DNA of 22,360 nt from positions 1 to 22,360 of the forward strand of contig DATKYV010000369.1 in the NCBI GenBank assembly GCA_035528275.1, read 5' to 3'. Made by a program: the position numbers and the translations under genes. Shown here in pieces: positions 14,478 through 21,988 of this stretch. The stretch comes from DATKYV01 sp035528275 (GTDB lineage Bacteria; Acidobacteriota; Terriglobia; UBA7540). Position 1 is the stretch's first letter; every line of letters begins with the position of its first letter. The notes beneath the pieces were generated by a model. It had not been told where the DNA came from. It saw only the letters and a list, made by a program, of their open reading frames with translations, and did no database searches.

Positions 14478-15152
14478 CTACGTGACCTCGAGCAAGTGGT
14501 GGTTGACGGCGAAGAGCGCCAATTCTAGGCGGTTGGAGACGCCCAGCTTGTCGAAGATATTCGTCAGGTGGTGTTTGACGGTCTGCTCGCTGATGGAGAA
14601 CCTTTGCGCGATGTCTTTGTTGGTGTAGCCGGCGACAATCGTCGAAACGATTTCCCGCTCGCGCGGGGTGAGGCCGAAGTGCTTCCGCTTGAGCTCTTCA
14701 CCGGGCGCCGGGATGAGCTCACGAAGCGTCCTCACCAGGTCGTGGACGCTTTCCCGGCCCACCCAATACTCGCCGGCCATGACGCAGCGGATGCTCTTCA
14801 TCAGCAGCTCGGTGGCGGACTCTTTGAGCACCACGCCCTTGGCGCCGAGCTGAAGCGCTTCGACGATCTGCTGCTTCTCGATGGCGGCGGTGAGCAGGAT
14901 GGTGCGCACGGGCGTGGACGCGCCCCCCAGCTCGCGCAGCGCTTCCATGCCCGGAACGCGGGGCATGGAGAGGTCAAGCAGCAGAACGTCGGGGAGCAGC
15001 TTGCGCGCCAGGCTCACGGCTTCGCCGCCGTCGGAAGCCTCGCCCACCACGCGGAAGCCCGGTTCGGACTCGAGCAGCTTGCGCAGGCCATCGCGGAAGA
15101 TGGGATGGTCGTCGGCGATGAGAACGCGAATGCCTGGCGGGCGTTTATCCAT
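14478..15152 (-). CDS. NarL/DegU-family response regulator
   Basis: The 224-residue protein has a receiver domain (about 8-125) with the acidic pocket D14-D15, phospho-acceptor D60 in LLLDLSMPRVPGME, Thr/Ser switch in ILLTAA and a Lys in GVVLKES. A LuxR-type helix-turn-helix lies at about 158-218 (FGLTPREREIVSTIVAGYTN, then KDIAQRFSISEQTVKHHL and NIFDKLGVSNRLELA). It is the transcription factor output of the kinase encoded just upstream; the two genes overlap by 8 nt. Targets are unknown. No matching binding site can be assigned from this window. Confidence 0.95.
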   Translation of the reverse strand: MDKRPPGIRVLIADDHPIFRDGLRKLLESEPGFRVVGEASDGGEAVSLARKLLPDVLLLDLSMPRVPGMEALRELGGASTPVRTILLTAAIEKQQIVEALQLGAKGVVLKESATELLMKSIRCVMAGEYWVGRESVHDLVRTLRELIPAPGEELKRKHFGLTPREREIVSTIVAGYTNKDIAQRFSISEQTVKHHLTNIFDKLGVSNRLELALFAVNHHLLEVT

Positions 15153-16941
15153 GACCTTTCTGCGGAATGGAGATTTCTAGCCTCGCACCGCGGCCGGGAG
15201 CCGATTCTACGACAAGGTCGCCGCCAATGGAACGCACGCGTTCCTTGATGACCAGGGGGCCTTTCCGCGCCACATCCAGCTCGGCCAGATTCATGCGGCC
15301 GATGAAATCGAAGCCGCGGCCGTCATCGTCAATCACCAGCTTCCAGAGGCCATTCTGGGCGTCGAATTTGACGAGCACGTTGCGCGCCCCACTGTGCTTG
15401 CGCACGTTGACCAGCGCCTCCTGCACGATGCGCACAATCTCCTTGCACACTCGCGGCGGCGGGGATACATCTCCCAGGCCGGATACGAAGTGCGCCGAGA
15501 CGCCGGCGTCGTGCCCGAACTTGTCCACCGTCTGGGCGAGGAAATCGAGCAGCTGCCGGGGGCTGAGATCCAGCGGCCGCATCTGCTGCATCAGCTCGCG
15601 AAGATTCAGGACTTCCTGGCGAAGGATCTGCTGGACGCGCACCAGCTCTTTAGCCGTCCCCTCCGAGGATGTTTCCGCCTGGCGACGGAGGACATCGACC
15701 TGCATCTCCAGGCCGATGAGAGATTGAATGACGCCGTCGTGAAGCTCGCGGGCCACCCGCGCCCGCTCCACGGCGCCGATTCGGGAACGCAGCCGCCGGG
15801 TGAGAAAGACGCTGTAAATCGCCGGGCTGATCTGACGGGTCAACGTCTGAAGATACCGCGCCGCGACGTCGGTAGCCGTGCCCGGCCGCGGATCAAGGAT
15901 GAGCAGGGTGCCGGACCATTCGTTCCCCAGGGAAAAGGTTTCGGCAAGGAGCGCGCGAAATTCGTGCTGCGCCAGGAAAGCAGCCGACGGTTTCCAGGAG
16001 GCGTGGCGCAGTCGCGCGCCTTTTTCATCCAGCACAAGGAGTTCGAACTGCCGGCCCTCGCCGGAAGCGTCGCGCCGCTTGGCGTGCCACACTTCGCCCG
16101 GCGGGTCGAACAGATATTGCAGGTTTTCCAAGGTATCGAGCTCCGTGAGCTCCAGCTTCAGGTCGTCGTCAGCGCCTTCCCGGCGGGCGTCCCACCGAAA
16201 AGCGTTGCCCGTGCTCTCCTCCCGCAGGACGAGCAAGGCGCGCGAGGAGCCGAAGATGCGGAGCAGATCGTCAAACACGGCATGCAACGCTCCGCGCAGC
16301 CCCGTTTCCGCCTGAATCCTGGAAATGATTCGGGCGATACCCGCCGTCTCGGCGCGAAGGAGTTTTTCCTCCTCGCCGAGATACCCGAGCAGGTAGCCCA
16401 TGATCATCAGGTAGAGACCGCGCATGACGAAGCGATTCAGCTCGATCTCCCCGCCGATCATGCCGCGCAGGACGCCGGGGCCGGAGGCCATCAGAACAGC
16501 TTGGGAATAGAACAGCACTACCACGGCGCCCGCCGTACCCAGGGTTTCGATGAATCCCCAACGATAAGCCGCGGCCAGCAATACAAAAACGTTGAAGAGG
16601 AAGAAGGGGCTGTTGGGGCCGGTGGTGAAGAAAGAGATCAACGCCGGCCAGAGCACATCGATGGCGTGCACGATGAGGCGGAAACCGGGCGTGGATTCCC
16701 GGCGAATCTGGAGCAATATCCAGATGAGCGAGCTGTGAACGACGTAGGCCGCCAGCAATCCGTAAGCCAGTGACGCGAAGCGGCTGGGCTCCGTGGGGTC
16801 GAGGTAGATGGCGACGAAAGAAGAGATGGCGAGGAATGTCCGGGCGCCCGCCAGCATCCGCTCCACCCGCTGGGCTTCCGAAGAAGCCAGCGTGAACGTG
16901 AATCGCTTCAGGTATTGACGCCGCCCGGCGCGGGTGGACAT
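15145..16941 (-). CDS. Membrane sensor histidine kinase, HisKA_3 (NarX/DegS) type
   Basis: The 598-residue protein has five or six membrane helices in the first 190 residues (an MASE-like module without obvious periplasmic domain), then a GAF-like region (about 205-385). A HisKA_3 dimerisation domain follows with phospho-acceptor His401 in ARVARELHDGVIQSLIGLE. The ATPase domain (about 495-595) has the N box EALVNVRKHSGA (Asn512) and the G box DDDGRGF (538-544). The signal is unknown; a membrane-embedded or small cytosolic ligand fits the topology. It is followed with an 8-nt overlap by its response regulator. Its own promoter lies just upstream. Confidence 0.93.
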   Translation of the reverse strand: MSTRAGRRQYLKRFTFTLASSEAQRVERMLAGARTFLAISSFVAIYLDPTEPSRFASLAYGLLAAYVVHSSLIWILLQIRRESTPGFRLIVHAIDVLWPALISFFTTGPNSPFFLFNVFVLLAAAYRWGFIETLGTAGAVVVLFYSQAVLMASGPGVLRGMIGGEIELNRFVMRGLYLMIMGYLLGYLGEEEKLLRAETAGIARIISRIQAETGLRGALHAVFDDLLRIFGSSRALLVLREESTGNAFRWDARREGADDDLKLELTELDTLENLQYLFDPPGEVWHAKRRDASGEGRQFELLVLDEKGARLRHASWKPSAAFLAQHEFRALLAETFSLGNEWSGTLLILDPRPGTATDVAARYLQTLTRQISPAIYSVFLTRRLRSRIGAVERARVARELHDGVIQSLIGLEMQVDVLRRQAETSSEGTAKELVRVQQILRQEVLNLRELMQQMRPLDLSPRQLLDFLAQTVDKFGHDAGVSAHFVSGLGDVSPPPRVCKEIVRIVQEALVNVRKHSGARNVLVKFDAQNGLWKLVIDDDGRGFDFIGRMNLAELDVARKGPLVIKERVRSIGGDLVVESAPGRGARLEISIPQKGHG

Positions 16942-16979
16942 GCGGAAGACCCGTCTATTCCCTGGCTTCGGACAGAGGG

Positions 16980-17008
16980 ATTATCAACGAAGCAGATATG
17001 TGTTTCAA
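16980..17008 (-). promoter_or_regulatory. Sigma70-type promoter of the two-component operon
   Basis: On the minus strand TTGAAA (17003-17008), a 17-nt spacer and GATAAT (16980-16985) lie upstream of the kinase ATG at 16941. The predicted start near 16973 gives a leader of about 32 nt. Both boxes match the consensus at five of six positions. Confidence 0.6.
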
Positions 17009-17062
17009 GGCCGGACTTGCATGATCCTTAAAGGCTTCTCTGCATTAAGAGACGGTGTCAGC

Positions 17063-17404
17063 CTAGGCGCCGGGTGCCGCTTCGGCGGCAGGCTGGTCGG
17101 CGAAGAATGCGGTAATGCGGTCTTGGTTGTGAAGGGAGATTTCGGTGAAAGCCACGCCCGTGCCCCGATCGTTGATACTGTAAACGATCTCCCCTTTGCA
17201 GTTGACCGGGCCCAAGTCGTCGCTGAGGCGGAAAGACAGCTTGAGTTCGGCGGACTGCTGAACGGGGAGCGGGGGAAAGATCAAACATCCGCCCCGGCTG
17301 ACTTGGGTGATGCGCGCCGGGACCGCCTTCGTTCCGACATACACCGTGACCTCGAGATCGGTATGGTGACGCGGGTATCGTCGTCGCTGAGGGGCGGCAT
17401 CCAT
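17063..17404 (-). CDS. PilZ-domain protein, probably from a leaderless mRNA
   Basis: The 113-residue PilZ protein has the motif R8-x-x-x-R12 (RRYPR) and the second motif Q34-V-S36-R-G-G39, where the usual Asp/Asn is replaced by Gln. The rest fits the barrel (CKGEIVYSINDRGTGVAFTEIS). It would sense cyclic di-GMP as a free-standing adaptor; the Gln may alter affinity. The promoter places the first transcribed base about 2 nt from the ATG, and there is no ribosome binding site, so translation is probably leaderless. It is on the same strand as the kinase operon, 121 nt upstream of it, but the kinase has its own promoter. Confidence 0.82.
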   Translation of the reverse strand: MDAAPQRRRYPRHHTDLEVTVYVGTKAVPARITQVSRGGCLIFPPLPVQQSAELKLSFRLSDDLGPVNCKGEIVYSINDRGTGVAFTEISLHNQDRITAFFADQPAAEAAPGA

Positions 17405-17412
17405 CAGGCGGT

Positions 17413-17440
17413 ATCATACTGCGAGGATGCCGCATGTCAA
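17413..17440 (-). promoter_or_regulatory. Strong promoter of the PilZ gene at 17063
   Basis: On the minus strand TTGACA (17435-17440), a 16-nt spacer and TATGAT (17413-17418) are nearly consensus. Initiation is expected around 17406, right at the ATG (17404). Confidence 0.7.
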
Positions 17441-17483
17441 CTGAATAGAACCAGAAGATTAGCCTCCACGCTCCCGGACTCGA

Positions 17484-17492
17484 TGGTAAAAT
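17484..17492 (+). promoter_or_regulatory. Extended -10 promoter for the DUF1059-like gene
   Basis: TGGTAAAAT contains TG one base before TAAAAT (17487-17492), an extended -10 element without a clear -35 box. It is divergent from the PilZ promoter and lies about 40 nt from it. Transcription would begin near 17499. Confidence 0.4.
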
Positions 17493-17495
17493 GGC

Positions 17496-17514
17496 CGGAC
17501 CCATTCGGGGTCCG
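17496..17514 (+). promoter_or_regulatory. 5' leader hairpin before the DUF1059-like gene
   Basis: CGGACCC and GGGTCCG enclose a five-base loop, immediately before the GGAG ribosome site (17516-17519). A hairpin at the very 5' end of the message may stabilise it. Confidence 0.35.
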
Positions 17515-17525
17515 AGGAGACGGAA

Positions 17526-17708
17526 ATGGCCAAAGTCCTTCGCTGCGCGGATCTGGGGATGAACTGCCTCAAGGAGATTCGCGCCGAGAGTGAAGAAGAG
17601 TTGTTGAAACTTGCGGCGGAACACGCCGAGAAAGATCACGGTGTTTCGGCAGCCAGCATTCCGCCTTCCATCCTGGCGATGGTGAAAGCGGCGATCAAAG
17701 ACGAGTGA
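17526..17708 (+). CDS. Small DUF1059-family protein
   Basis: The 60-residue protein has the DUF1059 layout: C7-x-x-x-G11-x-x-C14 near the N-terminus, an amphipathic helix (SEEELLKLAAEHAEKDHG) with H33 and H38, and a short C-terminal helix. The two Cys and two His could bind a metal; the family function is unknown. GGAG lies 6 nt upstream of the ATG. The gene is full length for the family and stands alone between divergent PilZ and downstream transporter-fusion genes. Confidence 0.85.
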   Translation: MAKVLRCADLGMNCLKEIRAESEEELLKLAAEHAEKDHGVSAASIPPSILAMVKAAIKDE

Positions 17709-17711
17709 AGT

Positions 17712-17749
17712 GGAGGGTTCGCCGGCGGCCCTCCGGTCCCGAACGGGAC
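17712..17749 (+). terminator. Two consecutive hairpins after the DUF1059-like gene
   Basis: GGAGGG/CCCTCC (17712-17734) and GTCCCG/CGGGAC (17736-17749) follow 3 nt after the stop codon. There is no T-run directly behind, so factor-independent termination is uncertain. Confidence 0.35.
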
Positions 17750-17774
17750 GCAACCCCGGCAATTCGGAGCGTGA

Positions 17775-17805
17775 TTGGATTTCGTTCCCACGGTGGCGCT
17801 AGAAT
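17775..17805 (+). promoter_or_regulatory. Possible promoter for the transporter-HEAT-cNMP gene
   Basis: TTGGAT (17775-17780) and TAGAAT (17800-17805) are separated by a long 19-nt spacer. The -10 box is good and the -35 weak. The leader to the GTG at 17923 would be about 110 nt. Confidence 0.3.
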
Positions 17806-17922
17806 ACGGGCTTTTTTCGCCTATCCCTAGAAGTCACGGACTTGGGCTTCGCGCAAGCCTGCGAGACAATCTTGCACCCCGGCCGCCCGAATGGCGGCGG
17901 AGGCGCGTGATCGGGAGCCGAC

Positions 17923-20900
17923 GTGGCATCATTCCTGCGACAGTGGCGAACGCGGCTGGCACCCGTCTATCCCGGTGAAGGCCGGGTGGTCGGCCTGTGC
18001 CTGGCGGTGAATTTCTTCGTCTTCGCCGGCATCATGTTCGGACGCAACGCGCGGGACTCCCTCTTCCTTCTGAAATTCGGCGTCGAATATCTCCCTTACA
18101 TGTACTTTGCCAACGCCGTGGTCCTGGTGGTGTGCTCGCTGTTCTACACCTCCCTGGTGGACCGCGTCGAGCGGGGGAAATTCCTCGCCGGCATTTCCCT
18201 CATCTTCATCGTTTCCCTGGTCGTCAGCCGGGTGATTGTCGCCACCCAGGCGCGATGGTTCTACCCCGTCCTTTACATTCTTGCCCAGGCCATCTGGAAC
18301 TTTTCGCTCCTGCAGTTCTGGACGTTCCTCGGCGACCTGTTCGACACCCGGCAGGCCAAGCGACTTTTCCCGCTGGTCGCCATCGGCGCCTTGCTGGGGA
18401 TGATCGGGATGGGGTTGAGCTCCAAGCCGCTGGTACGCGCGGTAGGGACGGAGAACATCCTGCTGGTATGGGCGGGGCTGATCCTGGCGGCAACCGTGCT
18501 GGGAGCGGTCGTCATGCTGAAATACCGCACCGACAAAGCCCAGCCTCCTTCCGACCAGGCCTCCGCTCCGCCGCCGCCCCGGCCTTCGGAATGGGAGAAA
18601 TTCAAAGATGGCGCCTCGCGCCTGCGGAACGAACCGCTGCTGAAGAACATGGCGTTGATCACCTTCCTTCTGTGGACCGTCTTCACCGTGGTGGATTTCT
18701 GCTTCAACAAGGTGATGCGCGACACCTATCCCGATAAGGACGTGCTCACGGCGTTTCTGGGGGCATTCCGCGGCTGGGCGGGATTTCTCTGCCTGGTGGT
18801 CCAACTCTTCTTCACCTCGCGATTGATTTCGCGCCTCGGCGTGGGCACGACCATCGCGTTTCATCCCACCTACCTGAGTCTCTCCACCTTGTGGATGACA
18901 CTGGGCTTCGGCTACGTCTCGGTGTACGCCGCGAAGATGGGTGACCACGTCCTGCTTTATACGATTCAGGATTCTTCCTTCCAGCTTCTGTACAGTCCCG
19001 TTCCGCTGGAGCGCCGGGCGCGGATTCGCGGCTTCATCGACGGGTACATCAAACCCCTTTCCATGGCGGCGGCGGGAGTTCTGTTGCTTCTCGGCACGCG
19101 CTATCTAAGCCTGCGGATGATCTCGGCGATCGGGCTTGTCCTGGCCGTCGCCTGGACCTTCGCTGCTCTCAATACCAAAAAGGGGTACATTCGCGCGCTG
19201 CTGGAGAATCTCCAAAGCGACAGTCCGGCGCTGCGCCAGGCGGCGGCGACGGCTCTGGGCAAGCTGAAAGACTCTTCGAGCTTCGAGATTCTCGCCTCCT
19301 CGCTGCGCAGCGAGAGCCCGGACCGCATCATCGCCGCCATCCGCTTCCTGGAGGATTTCGAAACAGAAAAATCCAACGAAATGCTCGCCGAACTACTCAC
19401 CCACCCCGAAGCCCGGGTGCGCGCCACCGCCGTCAGCACTCTGGGACGGCGCGGGGGAGCGGAATACATCGGCCGCCTGACGCCGCTGCTCGGCGACGCC
19501 GACGCACGCGTGCGCGCCAACACGATCGAGGCGCTGGCGGCGGCAGGCGACCCGGCCCTGGTGGAGAGGCTTCGCCCCCTGCTCGAAGATTCCTCGACGC
19601 GCGCCCGAATCAATACCGTGCTCACCATCGCCGCCATCAAGGGCGTCTCCGCGGCCCTGGAGCTGCTTCCCCGGATCAAGGAGCTTACTGAAGGCGACCC
19701 CCAAGCTCGCGCCACCGCCGCGTTCGCTCTCGGAAGATTGCCGCTCGACCAGTCGATGGACCTCCTGGCGGTCCTCCTCCGCGACCCGGAGCTCAGCATT
19801 CGTTGCGAGGCCGCACAGGCGCTGGGCCGCATGGGCGCACCGCGCGTCATTCCCCCGCTGGTCGAAGCGCTGGCAGGTCCTTCGGAACTCCGCCGGCAGG
19901 CCCGCCGCAGCCTGGCGGCTATTGCCAAACGGCACGGCGAAGAAACCATCCGAGAACTGGAGAGCGCCGCCATCAATACGCCGCGCGCCGAGCTCCGCAG
20001 CGAGCTCGCCGACGTGCTGGGCCGGCTGAAAAACCCGCGGGTCATGGACACGCTGCTCCAGCTCCTGAAAGATCCGGAGTGGCGCGTGCGGTGGAAAGTC
20101 CTGAAATCCTTCGAGCGGCTTTCGCGCGATGGCCCCCTTACGGAAGCCGTCCGCAGCGAACTGTTCGCCTACGCGCGCAAGGAGCTCGAAGCGTATGGCC
20201 AGAGTCTGGTCTGTACGGAGGCAATCGTTCCCCGGCCGTCGACGGAAGCGGAGCGCGTGCTGGCGGGCGCGCTGGAAGAAGACCGCACCAACATCGTCGA
20301 GCGCGTCTTCCACATGTTGGGCATCGTGTGCGGGCGCGACCGGATGATCCCCATTCTCGAGAAGCTCCGCTCCACCAACCCCCGGGTGCGCGCCGACGCT
20401 CTGGAAGCTCTGGAGACGCTTGCCCCCAAGCCCATCGCGCGCGAAGTGCTGCGCCTGCTCGAGCCCTCGCCCCCGATCGAGAAAGCCGCGCCGCCGCCCG
20501 CCGAGCCGTCCCTGCAAGCGCTGGCCAGTCACTCCAAGCCGTGGGTGCGCGCCTGCACCGCGCATTATGTGGGAAAGAATCTCCCGGTGAATGCGGACAC
20601 CCTGCTCGAAAAACTGGTCCAGGACCACGATTCGCTGGTGCGCGAAACGGCGCTCTATGCGGGCTGGCAGGCTTTCAAGGACGCGTGGACCTCGGAAGTG
20701 GAGGCGGCGAACCATTCGCCCGACCCGGCGCTCCGCCGCGCCGCCCAGAAGATTCTCATGGCGCAAGCCGGTGCAACGGCCGGAGCTGTGGCTCCGGCGG
20801 GAAGGAGCAAGGTGATGCTGCTGACGTTGGAAAAAGCCCTGTTTTTGAAATCGGCTCCGATTTTTGCGGAGGTCGAAGGCGAAGAGCTCGCCGCCCTCGC

Positions 20901-21285
20901 CGACATCGCCGTGGAGCACGAGTTTCAGCCCGATGAAATCATCTTCCAAGAGAAACAAACCCCGCATCACCTCTATCTCATCCTCCAGGGAAAGGTCGAG
21001 GTCTTCCGTCGTGTCAATGACCACGAACGCCCGCTCGCCAACCTGGGAGAGAGAGAGTGCTTCGGAGAAATGGCCATCCTCGATGACCAGCCGCGCTCCG
21101 CGTCGGTGCGCGCCATCGAGCCTACCACCGTGCTCAAGATCGACCGGAGCAGCTTCCACGAACTGATCGTAGAGCGCCCGCAGATTGCCTTTGCCATCTT
21201 CAAGATCCTGAGCGGCCGCCTGCGCCACCAGAATCTGGAAGCCGACAACATTCCCGCCGTTTACAGCGGCGGGCAGTACGCTTAG
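17923..21285 (+). CDS. Fusion protein: ATP/ADP-translocase-like membrane domain, HEAT repeats, cyclic-nucleotide-binding domain
   Basis: The 1120-residue protein has three parts. Residues about 20-420 form a polytopic domain of about 12 helices resembling the NTT (ATP:ADP antiporter) and major facilitator superfamily, with NFFVFAGIMFGRNARDSLFL at its start and a charged loop at 203-240. About 421-945 is a long run of HEAT/armadillo helices (repeated ALRQAAATALGKL- and VRATAVSTLGRRG-like units). About 966-1100 is a CRP-type cyclic-nucleotide domain with the phosphate-binding cassette FGEMAILDDQPRSAS (about 1047-1061). GTG at 17923 is the start, with GGGAG 5 nt upstream. A nucleotide-gated transporter or membrane sensor that recruits partners through HEAT repeats fits this order, but substrate and ligand are not known. 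Related fusions occur in Acidobacteriota-like genomes. Confidence 0.88.
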   Translation: MASFLRQWRTRLAPVYPGEGRVVGLCLAVNFFVFAGIMFGRNARDSLFLLKFGVEYLPYMYFANAVVLVVCSLFYTSLVDRVERGKFLAGISLIFIVSLVVSRVIVATQARWFYPVLYILAQAIWNFSLLQFWTFLGDLFDTRQAKRLFPLVAIGALLGMIGMGLSSKPLVRAVGTENILLVWAGLILAATVLGAVVMLKYRTDKAQPPSDQASAPPPPRPSEWEKFKDGASRLRNEPLLKNMALITFLLWTVFTVVDFCFNKVMRDTYPDKDVLTAFLGAFRGWAGFLCLVVQLFFTSRLISRLGVGTTIAFHPTYLSLSTLWMTLGFGYVSVYAAKMGDHVLLYTIQDSSFQLLYSPVPLERRARIRGFIDGYIKPLSMAAAGVLLLLGTRYLSLRMISAIGLVLAVAWTFAALNTKKGYIRALLENLQSDSPALRQAAATALGKLKDSSSFEILASSLRSESPDRIIAAIRFLEDFETEKSNEMLAELLTHPEARVRATAVSTLGRRGGAEYIGRLTPLLGDADARVRANTIEALAAAGDPALVERLRPLLEDSSTRARINTVLTIAAIKGVSAALELLPRIKELTEGDPQARATAAFALGRLPLDQSMDLLAVLLRDPELSIRCEAAQALGRMGAPRVIPPLVEALAGPSELRRQARRSLAAIAKRHGEETIRELESAAINTPRAELRSELADVLGRLKNPRVMDTLLQLLKDPEWRVRWKVLKSFERLSRDGPLTEAVRSELFAYARKELEAYGQSLVCTEAIVPRPSTEAERVLAGALEEDRTNIVERVFHMLGIVCGRDRMIPILEKLRSTNPRVRADALEALETLAPKPIAREVLRLLEPSPPIEKAAPPPAEPSLQALASHSKPWVRACTAHYVGKNLPVNADTLLEKLVQDHDSLVRETALYAGWQAFKDAWTSEVEAANHSPDPALRRAAQKILMAQAGATAGAVAPAGRSKVMLLTLEKALFLKSAPIFAEVEGEELAALADIAVEHEFQPDEIIFQEKQTPHHLYLILQGKVEVFRRVNDHERPLANLGERECFGEMAILDDQPRSASVRAIEPTTVLKIDRSSFHELIVERPQIAFAIFKILSGRLRHQNLEADNIPAVYSGGQYA
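20779..20798. repeat. 8-bp palindrome in the HEAT-to-cNMP linker
   Basis: GCCGGAGC and GCTCCGGC enclose TGTG. It encodes part of the Gly/Ala-rich linker (about residues 953-959) between the HEAT run and the cyclic-nucleotide domain. The stem-loop style resembles the short intergenic palindromes, so a small repeat may have inserted here without breaking the frame. Confidence 0.4.
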
Positions 21286-21287
21286 TA

Positions 21288-21391
21288 CCGTTCCAACTTA
21301 ATGTGTAAAGACTCGCGTCGCAAGGTCTCTGTCCGCCAATTGGCGGATTGTGGTTACTCCTTATCGCATGAGGCCGAAGAAGTTGGAACGG
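21288..21391. repeat. 12-bp inverted repeat around a 16-bp palindrome in a convergent spacer
   Basis: CCGTTCCAACTT (21288-21299) is matched by AAGTTGGAACGG (21380-21391). Between them TCCGCCAATTGGCGGA (21332-21347) is a perfect palindrome, followed by TTGTGGTTAC, a form of the GTAGC/GCTAC repeat end. The block fills the 145-nt gap between the converging fusion gene and Fur-family gene and could end both transcripts. Confidence 0.65.
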
Positions 21392-21430
21392 CACCAGTCC
21401 ATGAACTGGGGATGAAGGAGGGGGACGGGC

Positions 21431-21892
21431 CTAGAGTCCGACCTCTTCCTGACACCGGTCGCAATAACCGCCCGCTTCAACACGAACCACCTGGATGCGA
21501 AAACGGCGCTCGCGTTCGATCTGACCCTTGAGCTTTTCGAACAGCGAACTCTGGAACTCCTGAATGCGCCCGCACTTGACGCACGCCAGGTGAATGTGGT
21601 CGCGCGTCGTCCTCGCCTCATAGTAGTGCTTGCCGCCTTGCAGGTGGAGAAGGTCGAGCTCGTCCACTAAGCCGTGCTTCTTGAGCATGGCGAGCGTCCG
21701 GTAAACGGTAACCTTGTTGATGGTGGGGTCCTGGGCGCGAGCTCGCTGCCAGAGCTGAACGGCGTCCATGTGGCTGTCGGCACTCTGAATGATGTGGACC
21801 AGAAGCCGGCGCTGGCGCGTCATCCGCACGCCGCGTGAGACCAACTCCTGCTCCAGGGGACGACGCCCCGAAACGCGCGATTCTACCGCCAT
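21431..21892 (-). CDS. Fur-family metal- or peroxide-responsive repressor
   Basis: The 153-residue protein has a winged-helix DNA-binding half (about 15-90) with MTRQRRLLVHIIQSADSHMDA and the recognition helix NKVTVYRTLAMLKKHGLV. The dimerisation half has the metal ligands H99-I-H101 before C104-V-K-C107 and a second C144-x-x-C147 pair, the structural zinc site. Fur, PerR and Zur cannot be separated safely by sequence; the two CxxC pairs are kept. The ATG at 21892 has GAGG 5 nt upstream. The gene is monocistronic with its own promoter and converges on the fusion gene. Confidence 0.9.
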   Translation of the reverse strand: MAVESRVSGRRPLEQELVSRGVRMTRQRRLLVHIIQSADSHMDAVQLWQRARAQDPTINKVTVYRTLAMLKKHGLVDELDLLHLQGGKHYYEARTTRDHIHLACVKCGRIQEFQSSLFEKLKGQIERERRFRIQVVRVEAGGYCDRCQEEVGL

Positions 21893-21934
21893 GGCGACCT
21901 CGCAACCTCAGGCAGTGGGGGAGGGTACCTGCCT

Positions 21935-21963
21935 AGTTTCCCTTCCACGTTCGGAACTGTCAA
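21935..21963 (-). promoter_or_regulatory. Promoter of the Fur-family gene
   Basis: On the minus strand TTGACA (21958-21963), a 17-nt spacer and GAAACT (21935-21940) precede the gene. The -35 box is perfect and the -10 box poor (three of six). No clear Fur box was seen around it. Confidence 0.4.
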
Positions 21964-21988
21964 TCGAATTTGCCCGGTTCTCGGATGC

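Noticed and set aside
15394..16773. 459-codon open frame on the plus strand
   Set aside because: It is antisense to the histidine kinase, which has intact H, N and G boxes. The plus translation has no domain pattern.
17058..17762. 234-codon open frame on the minus strand
   Set aside because: It overlaps the DUF1059-like gene and the PilZ gene in other frames, both with family motifs and good start signals.
19393..21228. 611-codon open frame on the minus strand
   Set aside because: It is antisense to the HEAT and cyclic-nucleotide domains of the fusion protein; the Gln/Arg/His-rich translation is typical of a shadow frame.
21910..21934. 6-bp inverted repeat AGGCAG/CTGCCT before the Fur-family gene
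   Set aside because: It is short with a 13-nt loop and does not resemble a Fur box; chance occurrence in GC-rich DNA is likely.
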